Positions 23,974 through 38,000 of a stretch of 64,000 bases of DNA are shown piece by piece. The stretch's first letter is position 1; each line of letters starts with the position of its first letter. The stretch lies in assembly GCA_035235625.1 (NCBI GenBank), contig CP141150.1, forward strand, positions 12,524,001 to 12,588,000, read 5' to 3'. The position numbers and the translations under genes were made by a program. This DNA is from Saururus chinensis (Eukaryota; Streptophyta; Magnoliopsida; Piperales; Saururaceae). Below the pieces are notes generated by a model. The model saw only the letters and a program-made list of their open reading frames with translations, was not told the origin of the DNA and did no database searches.

Positions 23974-26069
23974 AGGTTGTAATTTGTCTTTTTTAATTTA
24001 ATCGAATGTTTATATTTACGTTTATTTTTCTTGAATTGAAGGATAGCTATTTAATTTATATGTTAAGGGTTGTTTTTATTTTATACGGACTTAGACTCTG
24101 TAACCATGCCTTTGATTGTTGGAATCGAAGAAATGTGTAGTAGTTTGAGATATGCTTTCTAATATAATTTTATTAGGTATTGCTGATTTCTTATTTTACT
24201 TTTTTTCTCCTGATCTAACATGATGGCTTCAATATGTTTTCATTCATGTAATAGCAGTGGGAATGTATGGTTTTTTCATGCTCTTTATGTTCAAAATTTC
24301 TCCCGTTTTGTTTATCTCGTGTCTATGAATGGTTTAATTAGCCCCAGTTCATTAACATACTTGTGCATGCTGTAGTATTTTGGCTCTGGTACTTGTAATT
24401 TTGTTATTTTAACTTTGTATTGTTTTTGTAAGTTTTCTTGGAACTTATTATCCCATTTTTCTTCTCAGCTTAGGTCACCCATATTCTCATATTTCTATAT
24501 GCTGGTACCTAACCCATTCTTCTCATATTTCTCCTCTGCGCCAGCCATTTTTCTCTCTTAAGGCCGCTTCCCAACCGTTGGCGCCCCCCCTCTTTCAACA
24601 TCTGCGTTTATCCCCAGTTATGTATCGATTCCGTCTTTTCAGCTTTTCTTTCTCAAGTGTATGTGTAGTTTTCTGGTTTAGGGTTTTTTATAAATTCCTT
24701 ATTCTCGTGATTAGTGTGGGCAATTTATGTTAAGTTTGTGCCTATTTGTTCTTAATTTTACACCATCTCCATCCCTTGATATAATCTGTTTTTTGTTGCT
24801 TTTTTGTTTACCCATTATTAATCAGTATATTAGTTTTTCTTCCTCCGAAAGCTTTTTACTGACCATCACTTTTCCAAGTTATTTTTTTGCTTGCAATGAG
24901 TTTTCTCTAATCCTTCTGTTTTGGGGTTCATAGCTTTTCTAATGAAAAAAAATAATTTTTAAACAATCATGTCTTAATACTTCAAGGATTTCACTGTTTT
25001 TGTCCTGTGTATTTTGTCCTTTTGAACAATCTTTATTCCTTACCTAATTAGTATTTCTGTAGTTTGCTTTTTGAATTTTAAGTAATTTTTTTTCCTGCTA
25101 TTGCTTGTTGTAGGGTACAGACTTATGCAACTTGATGTGGCATTTATTGTTTGTATTTTAGGAGTTTCCCTAGATTCTTTTTCTGATTTCTCTCTACTGA
25201 TTTGCATGTGACATCTTTTCTTCACTCAACTTTTGGCCAACCATCATTTTTGAGGGGTTTATAGCTTTTCTAACGAAAAAATTGTTTTTGAACTCCATGC
25301 AGTTATTTTCCTCATGTCCTACACATTAAGGATTTCAATGTTTCTCTCTGGTGTATTTCGTCCTTTTGAACAATCTTTATTCTTTACCTATTATGGGGTA
25401 TTTCTTTAGTTTCCTTTTTGAGTTTTTAAGGAAATTTTTCGCTACTAATGTTTGTTTAGGTTTTTTTTCCAGCCTAATGCAACTTTGTTATCGTTTGTGT
25501 TTTAGAAGTTTCCCTTTATTCTTTTTCAGAGTTCTCTGCTTATGTATAGTTTTTCCTCACTCAAGATAGCCAACTATCATTTAGTTCCTCACTAAGACTT
25601 TCTTTGCTTGACTCCTTTTGACTAGTGAGCCTGTATCTTGCTTTTATTACAAATTTTGTGTTTAGTTTAAAAATTTTAATCATTTTGTGCATTGGGTGAT
25701 TCCTGTTTCTATGCTGGTTTGGACTTTGGCCATGTTAGAAAAAAAGGAAATCTCTTTTGGTAGTCTAGGTGAGTTTTCTTCCCTGTGTCTTAGTGTCGAT
25801 CTGACTTACCATTTCTTGTTTTATTTTCTTAGTCGTTTTTTAGATCGAAGAAGTATAATCTTTGAAGACTTGAAATGGTATTTGTGTAAGGTAATTTAGG
25901 AAATGTATGTATAGCAGTTTCTTGGAGCAAAAGTGCTCACTAAACACATGTACATATATCACTGATTCACAAGCAGTGTTGGATTGCTAACTTTTGTATT
26001 TTTTTTTACATTTTCTACTATTTACTCTACTTTTCTCCTAAACTTAGAAGTTGTCTTTTGGAAACAAAA
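23974..26069. other. T-rich, intron-like sequence downstream of the S2 exon
   Basis: Begins with GT after the S2 exon and is strongly T-rich on the plus strand, as plant introns are. No acceptor followed by S2 coding sequence was found. An internal duplication is visible: the phrase around 'ttttgtccttttgaacaatctttattc' at 25010 recurs at 25360, and 'tagcttttctaa' at 24930 recurs at 25262. Confidence 0.45.
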
Positions 26070-29000
26070 TCAGCTCTTTTGCCACAAGTATGTGATTTAA
26101 AATTATCTTTTCACAATTTATGTTTTTTAAAACTCTTGTTTTCAAAACTATAAATCTACTAAGGAAAGGTTTGAAAAAAGTAGTTTGAATTTTGAAAAGA
26201 TTTTAAAACTCTTGTTCCAAGAAAGAATATTGCTTTTGAATTTATAAGTGAAGATTTTAACTACGTAAGAAGCATGTTGGGCCCACATGCTTTTTAAGTA
26301 GCTTAGCAACCGAAGAAAAATCATTTTCTAACTTTGCACTTTCAAATCTTGCCATGTAAAGTTGATTATGTTTTTTAAAAATATCTTTTTGATACCTTTT
26401 GCTTTTTTTTTTGAACACTTGCTTTGTGTTTAGGATTCATGGCATGTAGATTTCAAATTATTTTTTAAAATATGCTATGGAGGTGTTTTTTAAAATTTCC
26501 CTTAAACTAATGACTTGTTCTTTGACTTTTCATATTTTTTGGAAATAAATCTTTTAGAAAATAATGCTTTTGAGGGCTGAGTTTTTTCTTTGCAAAATAT
26601 GATTTTCGGATTATGCTTAGGAAAACTTGCTATACAACATGGATATAAAATGTATTTCTTTTTTGAAATTCATCTAAAAAACATGATATGTACGTTTAGT
26701 AGTAAGGTCTCTTCTGGGATTTTTTAGCAATTTTTAGTTTATTAATCTTAACCATGACATATAAATGGCATTACATCATATGCTTAATTTATATGGTACT
26801 TATATCTTAGCTTGATATATTAATTTATTAGGCTTTGTAATATACATAACAAATTGCTCTTTGTGGTGGTTCATTCATTCTTTTTAGCATGATTATCCCC
26901 CTTCATTTCTTTAAGTTTGGTATGTATAGTTTTTAGTTAGCTAGAATTTCTAAGAAGCTGCAATTTGCTAGTATTTGCACGTTGTATTTAGTAAAGCACG
27001 AAGAACAAAGATTAGATCTGATCCAGTTGAGGTGCAACTGGTGCATAGGCAATTATCATCATCATACGATGTTAGTTCGATCTAAATAACTGTTTGTTTG
27101 CCGTTTTCTATTAGATGTAGTTATTTAGTAATCTTCTTCATAATCTAGTTAGCTGACACGGTAATCATCCTTTCAAAAAGTCATTGAAAATAAATGGTCA
27201 TAGTCTCTCTGTAAGAACTTTGTGTATTTAGAATATACTAACATGAGTTATAAGTTTTAAAAAGGAACTTCTAAACTCCAAATCATATCTTCAAAGTTGC
27301 ATATCTTTTTTTCAAAAGTTAAATTTTTTTAAAACTATTTGCATATTTTTTGTTAAAATAAATTTCAAGTTACATTATATGTTTTTAATGTTGCATTATA
27401 TTTTTTGAGATTTTATAGTATTTTTTGAAAGCAGATAATCGAAAGTGCATGACTTGATTTTTAGAAAATAAAAGTAGATCATATTAAAAGATGATTTAAA
27501 ACTTTTTTCACAATTTGTGTTTTTCATAAATTTCTTGTTTTCAAAACCTAATATTCTATGAAGTAAAGGTTTAAACAAAAAAGTAGTTTTAAATTTTTAA
27601 GAAGATTACAAAACTCTTGTTAAATAAAAGTGTATTACTTTAGAATTTGAAAGTGATGTTTTTAACTACGTAGAAAGCATGATGTAGGCCCATATGCTTT
27701 TTAGGTAGCTTAACAACCTAAAAGAAATTATTTTCAAACATTGCGCTTTCGAATCATGCAAAAGATGATATTGTATTTGAAAAATATCTTTTTAAAACTT
27801 ATTGCATATTTTTTTTAAATTCTTTATTTATATTTAGGAAGCATTGTAAGTAGATTTTGAAAATATTTTTCTTAAAATTTTTGATGATAATATATTTTAA
27901 AAAATATCTTTTTAATACTTGTTGCACACTTTTTTGAACGCTTTCTTTATATTTAGGAAACATTGTGTGTAGATTTTGAAAGTAAAAACTAATGATGTGT
28001 GCATATTTTTTGAAATCATGTTTTTTGAAACAAATCTTTCAGAAATTAATATATTGAGAGTTGAGCTTTTCTCTAAAAAAACATGATCTTTGTAATATGT
28101 CAATGAATCCTTGGTATACAACATGCATATAAAATGTATTTATTTTTAAATTATTTAAAAAGCATGGTATGCACGCTTAGTAGCAAGGTGTCTTTCAGGA
28201 TTCGTGGACGATTTCTAGTTTATCGAGCTTAACCATGATATATAAATGGTATTTCATCATATACTAAATTTATATGATACCTACATCTTAGCTTAAGATA
28301 TTTATTTATGATGCTTTGTAATACATAACAAATTGCTTTTTGTGTTGGTTTGTCCATTCTGTTAAACGTGATTATAATTATGCATTCGTATAAGTTTGGT
28401 ATGCGTAGTTTTCATCTAACTTAAATTTCAAAGAAGAAGCTGCAATTGTGTTACTATTTGCACATTTTATTTGTTAGGGCTCACAGAACTACGATTATGT
28501 CTGATCTAGTTGAGGTGCAACTGGTACGTAGGTAACTAGCATCATCTTATAATGTTGGTTCGATCTAAATCATTTAATATTGGTCATTTTCTTTTAGATA
28601 TAGCTATTTAGTAGTCTTCTTTATGAGTTAATTTTCAAAGTTTTCAAAGGAAAATTTTAAACTAAAAATCATATCTTCAAAGTTTCATGTCCTTTTTTCA
28701 AAAAAAAAAAAATTTTAAAAACTACTTACATATTTTTTAAAATAAATTTCAAGTTGCATTATCTGTTTTCAGATTTTATGGTATTTTTGACATGAGGATA
28801 ATCGAAAGTGCAAGACTTGATTTATAGAAAATAAAAGTAAATCATATTAAAAGATGATTTAAAACTCTCTTTTTGCAATTTGTGTTTCGAAAAATTCTTG
28901 TTTTCAAAAGCTATAATTCTATGAAGTAAAGGTTTAAATAAAAAAGTAGTTTTAAATTTTGAAGGGATTTCGAAACTCTTATTCAAAGAAAGAGTATTGT

Positions 29001-32000
29001 TTTGGAATTTAAAAGTGAAGTTTTTAACTACGTAGGAAGCATGTTGTGGGCCCACATGCTTTTTAGGTAGCTTAACAACATAAGAAAAATTATTTTCAAA
29101 CCTTAGGCTTTCGAATCATTGCCTTGTAAAGATGATAAAGTTTTTGGGCAATATTTTTTTTATACTTGTTGTATAGTTTTTTTGAACATTTTCTTTAAGA
29201 TTAAGAAATATGGCAAGTAGATTTTGAAAATATTTTTTTGTAAATTTACTGGTAAACTAATGACGTGTGCATATTTTTTGGAAATAAATCTTTTAGAAAA
29301 CAATGTAGAGAGTTGAGTTTTTTCTATGACAAAACAAGATCTTTGAAATATGTTTATGAAAATTTACTATACAATATCCATATAAAACATATTTGTTTTT
29401 AAAAATTCAGTTAGAAAACATGATATGCACGTTTTGTAGTAAGGTCTCTTTTGGGATTCATTGGCAATTTCTAGTTTATCGTGCTTAACCATGACATATA
29501 AATCATATTGCATCATATGCTTGATTTATATGGTACTTGCATCTTAGCTTGATATATTAATTTATTAGGCTTTGTAATACATAACAAATTGCTTTTGTGG
29601 TGGTTCATCTATTCTTTTTAGCACGATTATCCCCTTGCATTCATGTAAGTTTGGTAGCTATGTATAGTTTTCAATTAGATAGAATTTCTAGGAAGAAGTT
29701 ACAATTCGCTAGTATTTGCACGTTGTATTTAGTAGGGCACCAAAAGTTACGATTAGATCTGATCCAATTGAGGTGCAACTGGTGCATAGGCAACTATCAT
29801 CATCTTACGATGTTGGTTCGATCTAACTTACTTCTTGTTAGCTCTTTTCTATTAGATGTAGTTGTTTAGTAGTTTTCTTCATAATCTAGTAAGCTAGCAC
29901 GGTAATCATCCTTAACAAAAGTCATAGAAAAAAAACGGTCATTGTCTCTCTTCAAGAACTTCGTGTATTTAGAATATACTAACACAAGTCATACGTTTTA
30001 AAAAGGAATTTCTAAACTTCAAATCATATCTTCAAAGTTGTATATCTTTTTTTCAAAACTTAAAAAATTATAAAACTACTTGAATATTTTTTAAAATAAA
30101 CTTCAAGTTGCATTGTATGTTTTCAATATTGTATTATCTATTTTGAGATTTTATAGTATTTTTCGAACATAGATAATCGAAAGTGCATGACTTAATTTTT
30201 AAAAAATAAAAGTAAATCATATTAAAAGATGATTTAAAACTCTATTTTCACAATTTGTGTTTTTCATAAAATTCTTGTTTTCAAAACCTATAATTCTACG
30301 AAGTAAAAGTTTAAACAAAAAAATAGTTTTAAATTTTAAAAGGATTACAAAACTCTTGTTCAATTAAAGTGTATTGCTTTAGAATTTAAAAATAATGTTT
30401 TTAACTACATAGAAAACATGTTGTTTGCTCACATATTTTTTAGGTAGCTTAACAACGTAAGAGAAATCGTTTTCAAACCTTGCGCTTTCGAATCATGCCT
30501 TAAAAAGATGATATTGTATTTGACAAATATCTTTTGAAAATCTATTGCTTAGTTTTTTTTAACACTTTATTTATATGTTTAGGAAAAATTGTAAGTAGAT
30601 TTTGAAAATAATTTTCTTAAAATTTTTGATGACAATGTATTTAAAAAAAATATTTTTAATACTTGTTACATACTTTTTTTAACACTTTCTTTATGTTTAG
30701 GAAACATTGCAATTTTGAAAATATTTTTCATAAAATATCCCGAAAACTAATGATGTGTGAATATTTTTTTAAATCATGTTTTTTGAAACATATCTTTCAG
30801 AAAATAATATATTTAAGAGTTGAGTTTTTCCTCTAAAAAAATATGATCTTTGTAATATGTTAATGAAACCTTGCTATACAACATGCATATAAAATGTATT
30901 TGTTTTTAAAATTTTATTTAAATAATGTGGTATGCACGTTTAGTAGAAAGGTTTCTTTTGGGATTCTTGAACAATTTCTAGTTTATCGTGCTTAACTAGG
31001 GCATATAAATAATATTGCATCATATACTTAATTTATATGATACCTGCATCTTATATATATAATAATTTATGAAGCTTTATAATACATAAAAAATTACTTT
31101 TTTGGTGTTTCATCCATTCTGTTAAGTGTGACAATCACCTTCCATTTCTGTGTGTTTGGCATTCATAGTTTTTTAGATAGTTAGATTTTTTAGGAAGAAG
31201 CTGCAATTGTGCTAGTATTTGCACGTTGTATTTGCTAGGGCTCGCAAAACTATGATTGGGTCTGATCTAGTTGAGGTGCAACTGGTACGTAGGCAACTAA
31301 CATCATCTTATGATGTTGGTTTGATCTAAATCATTTCTTGTTAGCCTTTTTCTTTTAGATGTAGTTGTTTAGTAGTCTTCTTCATTATCTAGTTAGCTGA
31401 CAATCATCTTAATAAAAGGTCATGAGAAATAAAAGGTCATATTCTCTCTCTAGGAACTTTGTGTATTTAGAATATACTAACACGAGTCATAAGTTTTCAA
31501 AAGAAAATTTTAAACGACAAATCATATCTTCAAAGTTGCATGTCCATTTTTCAAAAGTTAATTTTTTTTAAAAACTATTTACATATTTTTTACAATAAAT
31601 TTCAAGTTGCATTGTATGATTCCAAGATTACATTATCTGTTTTTAGATTTTATGGTATTTTTGACATGAGGATAATCGAAAATGCATGACTTGATTTATA
31701 AAAAATAAAAGTAAATCGTATTAAAAGATGATTTAAGACTCTCTTTTTGTAATTTGTGTTTCGAAAAACTCTTATTTTCAAAAGCTATAATTCTATGAAG
31801 TAAAGGTTTAAACAAAAAAGTAGTTTTAAATTTTGAAGAGATTTCGAAACTCTTATTTAAAGAAAGAGAATTGCTTTGGAATTTAAAAGTGAAGTTTTTA
31901 ACTACATAGGAAGCATGGTGTGGGCCTACATGCTTTTTAGGTAGCTTAACATAAGAAAAATCATTTTCAAACCTTACGCTTTCGAATCATGCCTTGTAAA

Positions 32001-33286
32001 GATGATCAAGTTTTTGAACAGTACTTTTTTGTTACCAGTTGTAAACTTTTTTTTAACACTTTCTTTAAGTTTAAGAAACATAACTAGTAAATTTTAAAAA
32101 TATTTTTCTTAAAAGTTTCCGGAAGCTAATGACGTGTGCATATTTTTTGGAAACAAATCTTTTAGAAAACAATATAAAAATAGCTGAGTTTTTTCTCTAA
32201 CAAAGCATGATCTTGGCATATGTTTATGAAAACTTACTATACAACATGTATATAAAATGTATTTGTTTTTAAAATTTTATTTAGAAAACATGATATGCAC
32301 GTTTTGTAGAAAGGTCTCTTTCGGGATTCTTTTGCAATTTCTAGTTTATTGGGCTTAACCATGACATATGAATCGTATTGCATTGTTTGCTTGATTTATA
32401 TGGTACTTGCATCTTAGGTTGATATATTAATTTATGAAGCTTTGTATGGTGGTTCATCTATTCTTTTAAGTGTGATTACCCCCTACAGTCGTGTAAATTT
32501 GGTATATACAGTTTTTCGTTAGCTAGAATTTCTAGGAAGAAGCTGCAATTTGCTAGTATTTGCACGTTGTATTTGCTAGGGCACATAGAATAACAATTTG
32601 ATCTGATCCAATTAAGATGCTACTGGTATGTAGGCAACTAGTATTATCTTATGATTTTGGTTCGCTTTAAATCACTACTTGTTAGCCTTTTTATATTAGA
32701 TGTAGCTATTTAGTAGTCTTCTTCATAATTTAGTTAGCCGGCACAGTAATCATCCAAACAAAAAGTAATGAGAAATAAACACTTATAGTCTCTCTCTAGG
32801 AACTTTATGTATTTAGAATATACTAAACAAGTCATATGTTTTAAAAAGGAATTTATAAACTCTAAATCATATCATCAAAGTTGCATGTCCTTTCTTTAGA
32901 AGTTCAAAAAATTTAAAACTGCTTCCATATTTCTTAAAATAAATTTCAAGTTGCATTGTATGTTTTCAAGATTGCATTATCTGTTTTTAGATTTTACGGT
33001 ATTTTTGAAAAGCGGATAACAGAAAGTGCATGATTTGATTTTCAGAAAATAAAAGTAAATCATATTAAAAGATGATTTAAAACTTTTAATTTCACAATTT
33101 GTGTTTTCGAAAAACTCTTTGTTCAAAAGCGTTAATTCTACGAAGTAAATGTTTGAAAAAAAGTAGTTTTGAATTTTGATAGGATTTCAAAACTCTTGTA
33201 CACCAAAAGTATATTACTTTAGAATTTAAAAGTGATGTTTTTCACTACGTAAAAAGCATGTTGTAGGCCCATATGCTTTTCAGGTA
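26070..33286. repeat. Alternating two-type tandem array, left block
   Basis: T-rich monomers of about 1.25-1.5 kb repeat head to tail. Shared landmarks in each: 'gtgggcccacatgctttttaggtagcttaacaacc' type site (about 26278, 27685, 29045, 30430, 31920, 33262), 'gatccagttgaggtgcaactgg' (27020, 28503, 29761, 31264, 32605) and 'tttagaatatactaacac'. Two monomer types alternate. One has a single 'acactttctttatgtttaggaaacattg' module after the GGCCCACATGC site; the next has two. They also differ at the second landmark (gtgcatagg versus gtacgtagg in most units). No coding capacity; the small frames in it are chance. Confidence 0.9.
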
Positions 33287-33291
33287 GCTTA
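33287..33291. repeat. Tekay-like element target duplication, left
   Basis: GCTTA, repeated at 42019-42023. It interrupts the array's conserved 'ggtagcttaacaacc' site. Confidence 0.93.
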
Positions 33292-34389
33292 TGTAACGTC
33301 CCTCGAATTTTGCGAATAAAAGAAAACAATTTTTTAAAACGTAACAAAATTTAATGACAATTGCCAAGGATCACCGTGTACTAAAACAAGTAATTATTAC
33401 AAAGATTTCCAAAATTAGGCATCACAAGCCTTTATACATCAGTCAGTACAATAATTTACATGAAGTACAAAAACAACAGTGCAAGACTGTAATTTAAGGA
33501 AATTCTCCATCGACTCCTTCAGATTCGAGTAATTCACCTGCAGAATCTGAGGGGGGGTGAGTAAATTCATACTCAGTAGGTCGGATTAAGTTCTAAAAAT
33601 ATGCTCCATGCACATAAGAAAATATCGTGTCATTTTCCTTTTTGAAATCATTCAGAAAATTTGAAAATACGATCACAGAATGTCGCGATACCGCGGTGAC
33701 TTACACCCGCGCCCATGGGGCGACGCGGGAACGAAAGGAAGGGATTTACCCATGAGATCCCAATCCTGTGCGCGCCAGATGCCAAATTTGGCGGTATCCA
33801 AAATCATAATAATTCCTAGTTCCGAGGAACCGAGAACTATCCAGACGGCACGATTGCCCAAAACTCGGAGGAATTTTTCGAAAAGAGGAGATGATTTTAA
33901 AGTCAGAGCTTTTGTTTTCGTAAAGGTAGCGAAAAACTTTAAAAACTTGGGCGAGTAAAAATTCGGCATACGATTAGAATTTAAGGCTACCTACCTATGA
34001 CACGTGCGAAATATAACGAAATCTCCTCGTAGAGTAAAGAAAGTCCCGCCTTAAGATATCGGCCTCCGAGCGAGAATTTCGGTAGAATAACCACTCCAAC
34101 GCGGAGAATACCATTGAATTAGTAGGGTAGGGCTTTGGAACGGGCTAAAAAGAGTTGGGAATGGTCCGGAAACGGAAAAGATGAAAGTGGAAGATTAGGA
34201 AAGGGGCACGTTTTCGAGGTCTTAGAGAGGTCGTCTCGAGAAAATAACCCTTCCGGTGCGTAGAGCACCCTTGAATTAGTGGGAAACGGGTCTTGGAACG
34301 TGAAAATCGGGCTTAAAACGGGTCGGGAATGGTGAAAACAGTGAAAGGGGTGAAAAATCAGGTGAGGTAAAAGAACTGGCCGGAATGGG

Positions 34390-34397
34390 TATAAATA
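34390..34397 (-). promoter_or_regulatory. Probable TATA box in the LTR
   Basis: TATTTATA on the minus strand, inside CCCCTATTTATACCC. It lies about 615 bases from the LTR's 5' edge and directly downstream of the GC-rich block in element orientation. The same motif is at 41396-41403 in the other LTR, near 8768 in the solo LTR and near 57465 in the 56054 LTR. Confidence 0.6.
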
Positions 34398-34439
34398 GGG
34401 GCAGAGGGGGCATTTTCCGGTGGGCGCCGCCGCTGGAAC

Positions 34440-34670
34440 CGGTGGGCGCCCACCGGCGCCGCCGCGGGCGCGGCTGGCGCCCACGGCGCCGCCGGAGCCT
34501 ATGGGCGCGCGTGACGAACGCGCGTGCGTCACGCGCGCGACGAACGCGCGTTCGTCACGTCGAGGAACGCGCGACCGTCGCGCGTTCGGCGCGCGCGACG
34601 CGCGCGTTCATCGAGCGCCGCGCGGCGTACGCCGCGCGCTGCGCCGAGCCGCGCCGCGCCGAGCCGGAGC
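34440..34670. repeat. CpG-dense palindromic block in the LTR
   Basis: Dominated by overlapping CGCGCG and GACGAACGCGCG/CGCGCGTTCGTC inverted units and by GGCGCC. The second LTR carries the same block (41425-41690) with small length differences. It sits just upstream of the TATA-like motif in element orientation. All reading frames across it are chance. Confidence 0.85.
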
Positions 34671-35010
34671 CGCCAAAAATTAATTTATTATTATTTATTT
34701 TAATTTCAAAAAAATTCCAAAAATTGTAACTTCCTATCCCGAACTCGGTTTTGTATGTTCTAGGTACCGTTGAGCTCGTATTGACGAGCCCTACGAGACT
34801 AGACCACTTAAGATCCATTTTACCCGAATTTTAAAAGTGGGTCCCGCCGGTTGAACACGTTTCCCGAGGTCGTAACTTTTGTTCCCGACCTTCGATTTAA
34901 GTGTTTTACGACTTGTTACGCTCGTCTCCACGAGTTCTAACCATCACTTTAGAAAATGTATAAATAACAAAATTTTATAAGAAAATCGTGTAGAAATTAG
35001 GGTTATTACA

Positions 35011-35024
35011 ATCTACCCCCCTTA
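35011..35024 (-). other. Polypurine tract of the Tekay-like element
   Basis: Minus strand reads AAGGGGGGTAGAT directly before the LTR; this primes plus-strand DNA synthesis in reverse transcription. Confidence 0.85.
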
Positions 35025-35054
35025 GAGAAATTTCGTCCTCGAAATTTGAATTAT

Positions 35055-38000
35055 TCACTCAAGAATAACTCTGGGTACTTCTTTCTTTATCTCGCTCTCC
35101 AGCTCCCATGTGGCTTCTTCCGAGGAATGGTACTGCCATAGCACTTTGACTAAGGGGATCCTTTTCGTCCTCAAGATTTGTTCCTTGTGATCCAGAATTT
35201 TAAGTGGCTTTTCTTCGAATGATAGGTCGGGCTTGAGAGTAATTAAACTCTGATCAAGAACATGAGAGGAGTCTCGGATGTATTTCCTAAGCATGGACAC
35301 GTGAAATACGTTGTGGACATTGCTGAGTTGTGGAGGCAAGGCTAATCAGAAGCCACAGCTCCTACTTTGTCCAAAATTTCAAACGGTCCCTACGAGCGAG
35401 GACTTAGTTTGCCTTTAATTCCAAATCTCATGACTCCTCGGGTTGGAGAAACTTTTAGTAATACTCGATCTCCCACGCTAAAGTCGATATCTTTCCATCT
35501 CTGATCAGCATAACTCTTTTGACGACTGGATGCCATAAGACGATGCTTGACAAGTTTCACCTTATACGCACATTCTTGCGAAGTTCGGACTTAATCAATC
35601 TTCGTTCTCCCACTTCATTCCAACACGTCGGCGATCGGCAAGGTCGCCCCGTACAATGCCTCATAGGGTGCCATGCCTATACTGCCATGATAACTATTGT
35701 TGTGGCGAACTCGACTAGCGGTAGATGTTCGTCCCAGTTACCCTTCAATCCATTGCGCAGGCCCGTAACATATCTTCCAAAGTTTGAATAGTTCTTTCTG
35801 ATTGACCGTCTGTTTGTGGGTGGAAAGCAGTGCTGAACTTAAGATTTGTGCCTAGTTCTTCTTGAAATCCTTGCCAAAACTTGGAGGTAAATCGACTATC
35901 CCGATCTGAGATGATCGATAGCGGTATTCCATGCCGACTTACAATTTCCTTCACGTATAATTTTGCCAAAGAACTTAAGGATTGCTTCTTGCTTAACGGA
36001 AGAAAATGTGCACTCTTCGTGAGTCGATCCACGATTACCCAAATGGATTCATGGCCTTGTGAAGTTCTGGGTAGTGCCGAAACGAAATCCATAGTAATGT
36101 GTTCCCACTTCCACTCGGGGATCTCGATCGTTTGAAGGTACCCTGAAGGCTTTTGGTGTTCGGCTTTAACTTGCTGACAAGTTAAGCATCTCAAAATATA
36201 CTCTCCTATATCCTTTTTCATTCCATTCCACCAAAAACTTCTTTTTAAATCTTGATACATTTTCGTTCCTCTGGGTGGATGGTATAACGAGAACGATGTG
36301 CTTAGGTGTAAAAAGATCTTCCCTTAGCTTGGGAATTTCGGGTATTACTAATCGTCCTCAAAATCGAATACCTCCATCGAGCCCCGAGTGAAGTCGGATC
36401 TTTCGAGCAGAGTTTGCACTTCTTCATTACCTTTCTGACCTTCAAGAATACGCTCAACTAGTACCGATTTAACTTCTAAGTTGGCAAAGAAAGATTTCTT
36501 GTTTCCATATTGTAACTCGGGTTGGAAACTTATTGTTTCTTCCAAAAGTTTCCACTCCTTAATAAGCATGGAAGCTAATCCTCCGGATTTACGACTTAAA
36601 GCGTCAGCTACAACATTGGCTTTTCCAGGATGGTACTTGATAGAAAAGTCATAATCCTTAAGATATTCGATCCATCGTCTTTGCCTCATGTTAAGATCAC
36701 TTTGGGAAAATATATACTTTAAACTTTGATGATCGGTGAAAACCTCAAACATTTCCCCATATAGATAGTGCCTCCATATTTTTAAGGCAAAAACTACCGC
36801 TGCTAATTCCAAATCGTGAGTAGGGTAGTTACCTTCATGCTTCTTTAATTGTCGTGAAGCGTACGCTATCACTTTTCCGTCTTGCATTAGTACGCATCCT
36901 AATCCTCTTTTAGAAGCATCGCTGTACACAACGAAACCTCCACTGCTAGTCGGCAATGTCAAAACAGGTGCAGTTGTTAATTTTTCCTTTAATTCTTGAA
37001 AACTATGTTCACAAGTTTCATCCCAAATAAATTTAACTCCCTTCCTTGTCAATTTCGTTAAGGGCAAGGCAATGCTTGAAAATCCATGGATGAATCTTCG
37101 GTAGTAACCCCATAGGAGCCTAAGAAGCTCCGAATTTCTATTCTTGTCTTCGGCCTTTCCCATTTGATGACAGCTTCAATCTTGGTTGGGTCCACCGATA
37201 CTCCATTCTTTGAAATAACGTGTCCTAAGAAAACCACTTGTTCCATCCAAAATTCACACTTGCTAAACTTGGCGTACAGTTTATGATCTCTCAGCGTTTG
37301 CAGAACTATTTGTAAATGCACTCGGTGTTCTTCTAAGCTGCTAGAGTAGATGAGGATGTCATCGACAAACACGATGACAAACTTGTCCAAAAAGGGCCGA
37401 AAAACTCTATTCATGAGATCCATGAAGGCGGCCGGGGCATTTGTTAAACCAAATGGCATCACTAAAAACTCATAGTGGCCATACCGGGTACGGAACGCTG
37501 TCTTAGAGATATCCCCATCTCGTATCCTTAGCTGATGATAACCTGACCGCAGATCTATTTTGGAGAAAACTTTGGCCGTCTGCAACTGATCGAACAAGTC
37601 ATCTATGCGAGGCAAGGGATACTTGTTCTTCACGGTGATGGCATTGAGAAGTCGGTAGTCAATGCATAATCTTAACGACCCGTCTTTCTTTCTCACAAAT
37701 AGGACTGGTGCTCCCCAAGGAGAGACACTGGGTCGTATAAATCCCTTCTCAAGCAAATCCTGCAATTGACTTTTTAACTCCTTCAATTCCGCAGGAGCCA
37801 TACGGTAAGGTGCCTTAGAGATAGGACTCGTTCCCGGTATCAATTCGATAGAAAAATCTATCTCTCTTTTTGGTGGCAAACCAGAGAGATCATCAGGAAA
37901 AACGTCAGAGAAATCTTGTACTACTTCAATACTCTCCAAGTTAATCGTAGTAGTCTCACTAGTTTCCACACTAGCAAGATAAGCTTGACATCCTTTACTT

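Larger units (their letters stand above)
33292..35010 (-). repeat. 3' LTR of the Tekay-like element
   Basis: 1719 bp. Differences from the other LTR include 'catcagtcagtaca' versus 'catcacaaga' near 33440 and 'accgcggtgacttacacc' versus 'actgacgatttattacacc' near 33690. Contains a TATA-like TATTTATA (minus strand, 34390-34397) and a CpG-rich block (34440-34670). Confidence 0.95.

Noticed and set aside
25351-25899. Phe/Leu-rich small frames resembling membrane peptides
   Set aside because: Composition follows from T-rich intron-like DNA; no start context or conservation.
27396-29869. Small frames repeated in the T-rich array
   Set aside because: The same place in neighbouring monomers is broken by indels, so these are not coding.
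34385-34818. Arg/Ala-rich frames of 87-137 codons on both strands (also at 41201-41826)
   Set aside because: GC-rich LTR promoter block with few stop codons; they are not conserved as protein between the two LTRs, which differ by frame-changing indels.
35519-36135. Plus-strand frames over the integrase region
   Set aside because: Antisense shadows of the gypsy integrase.
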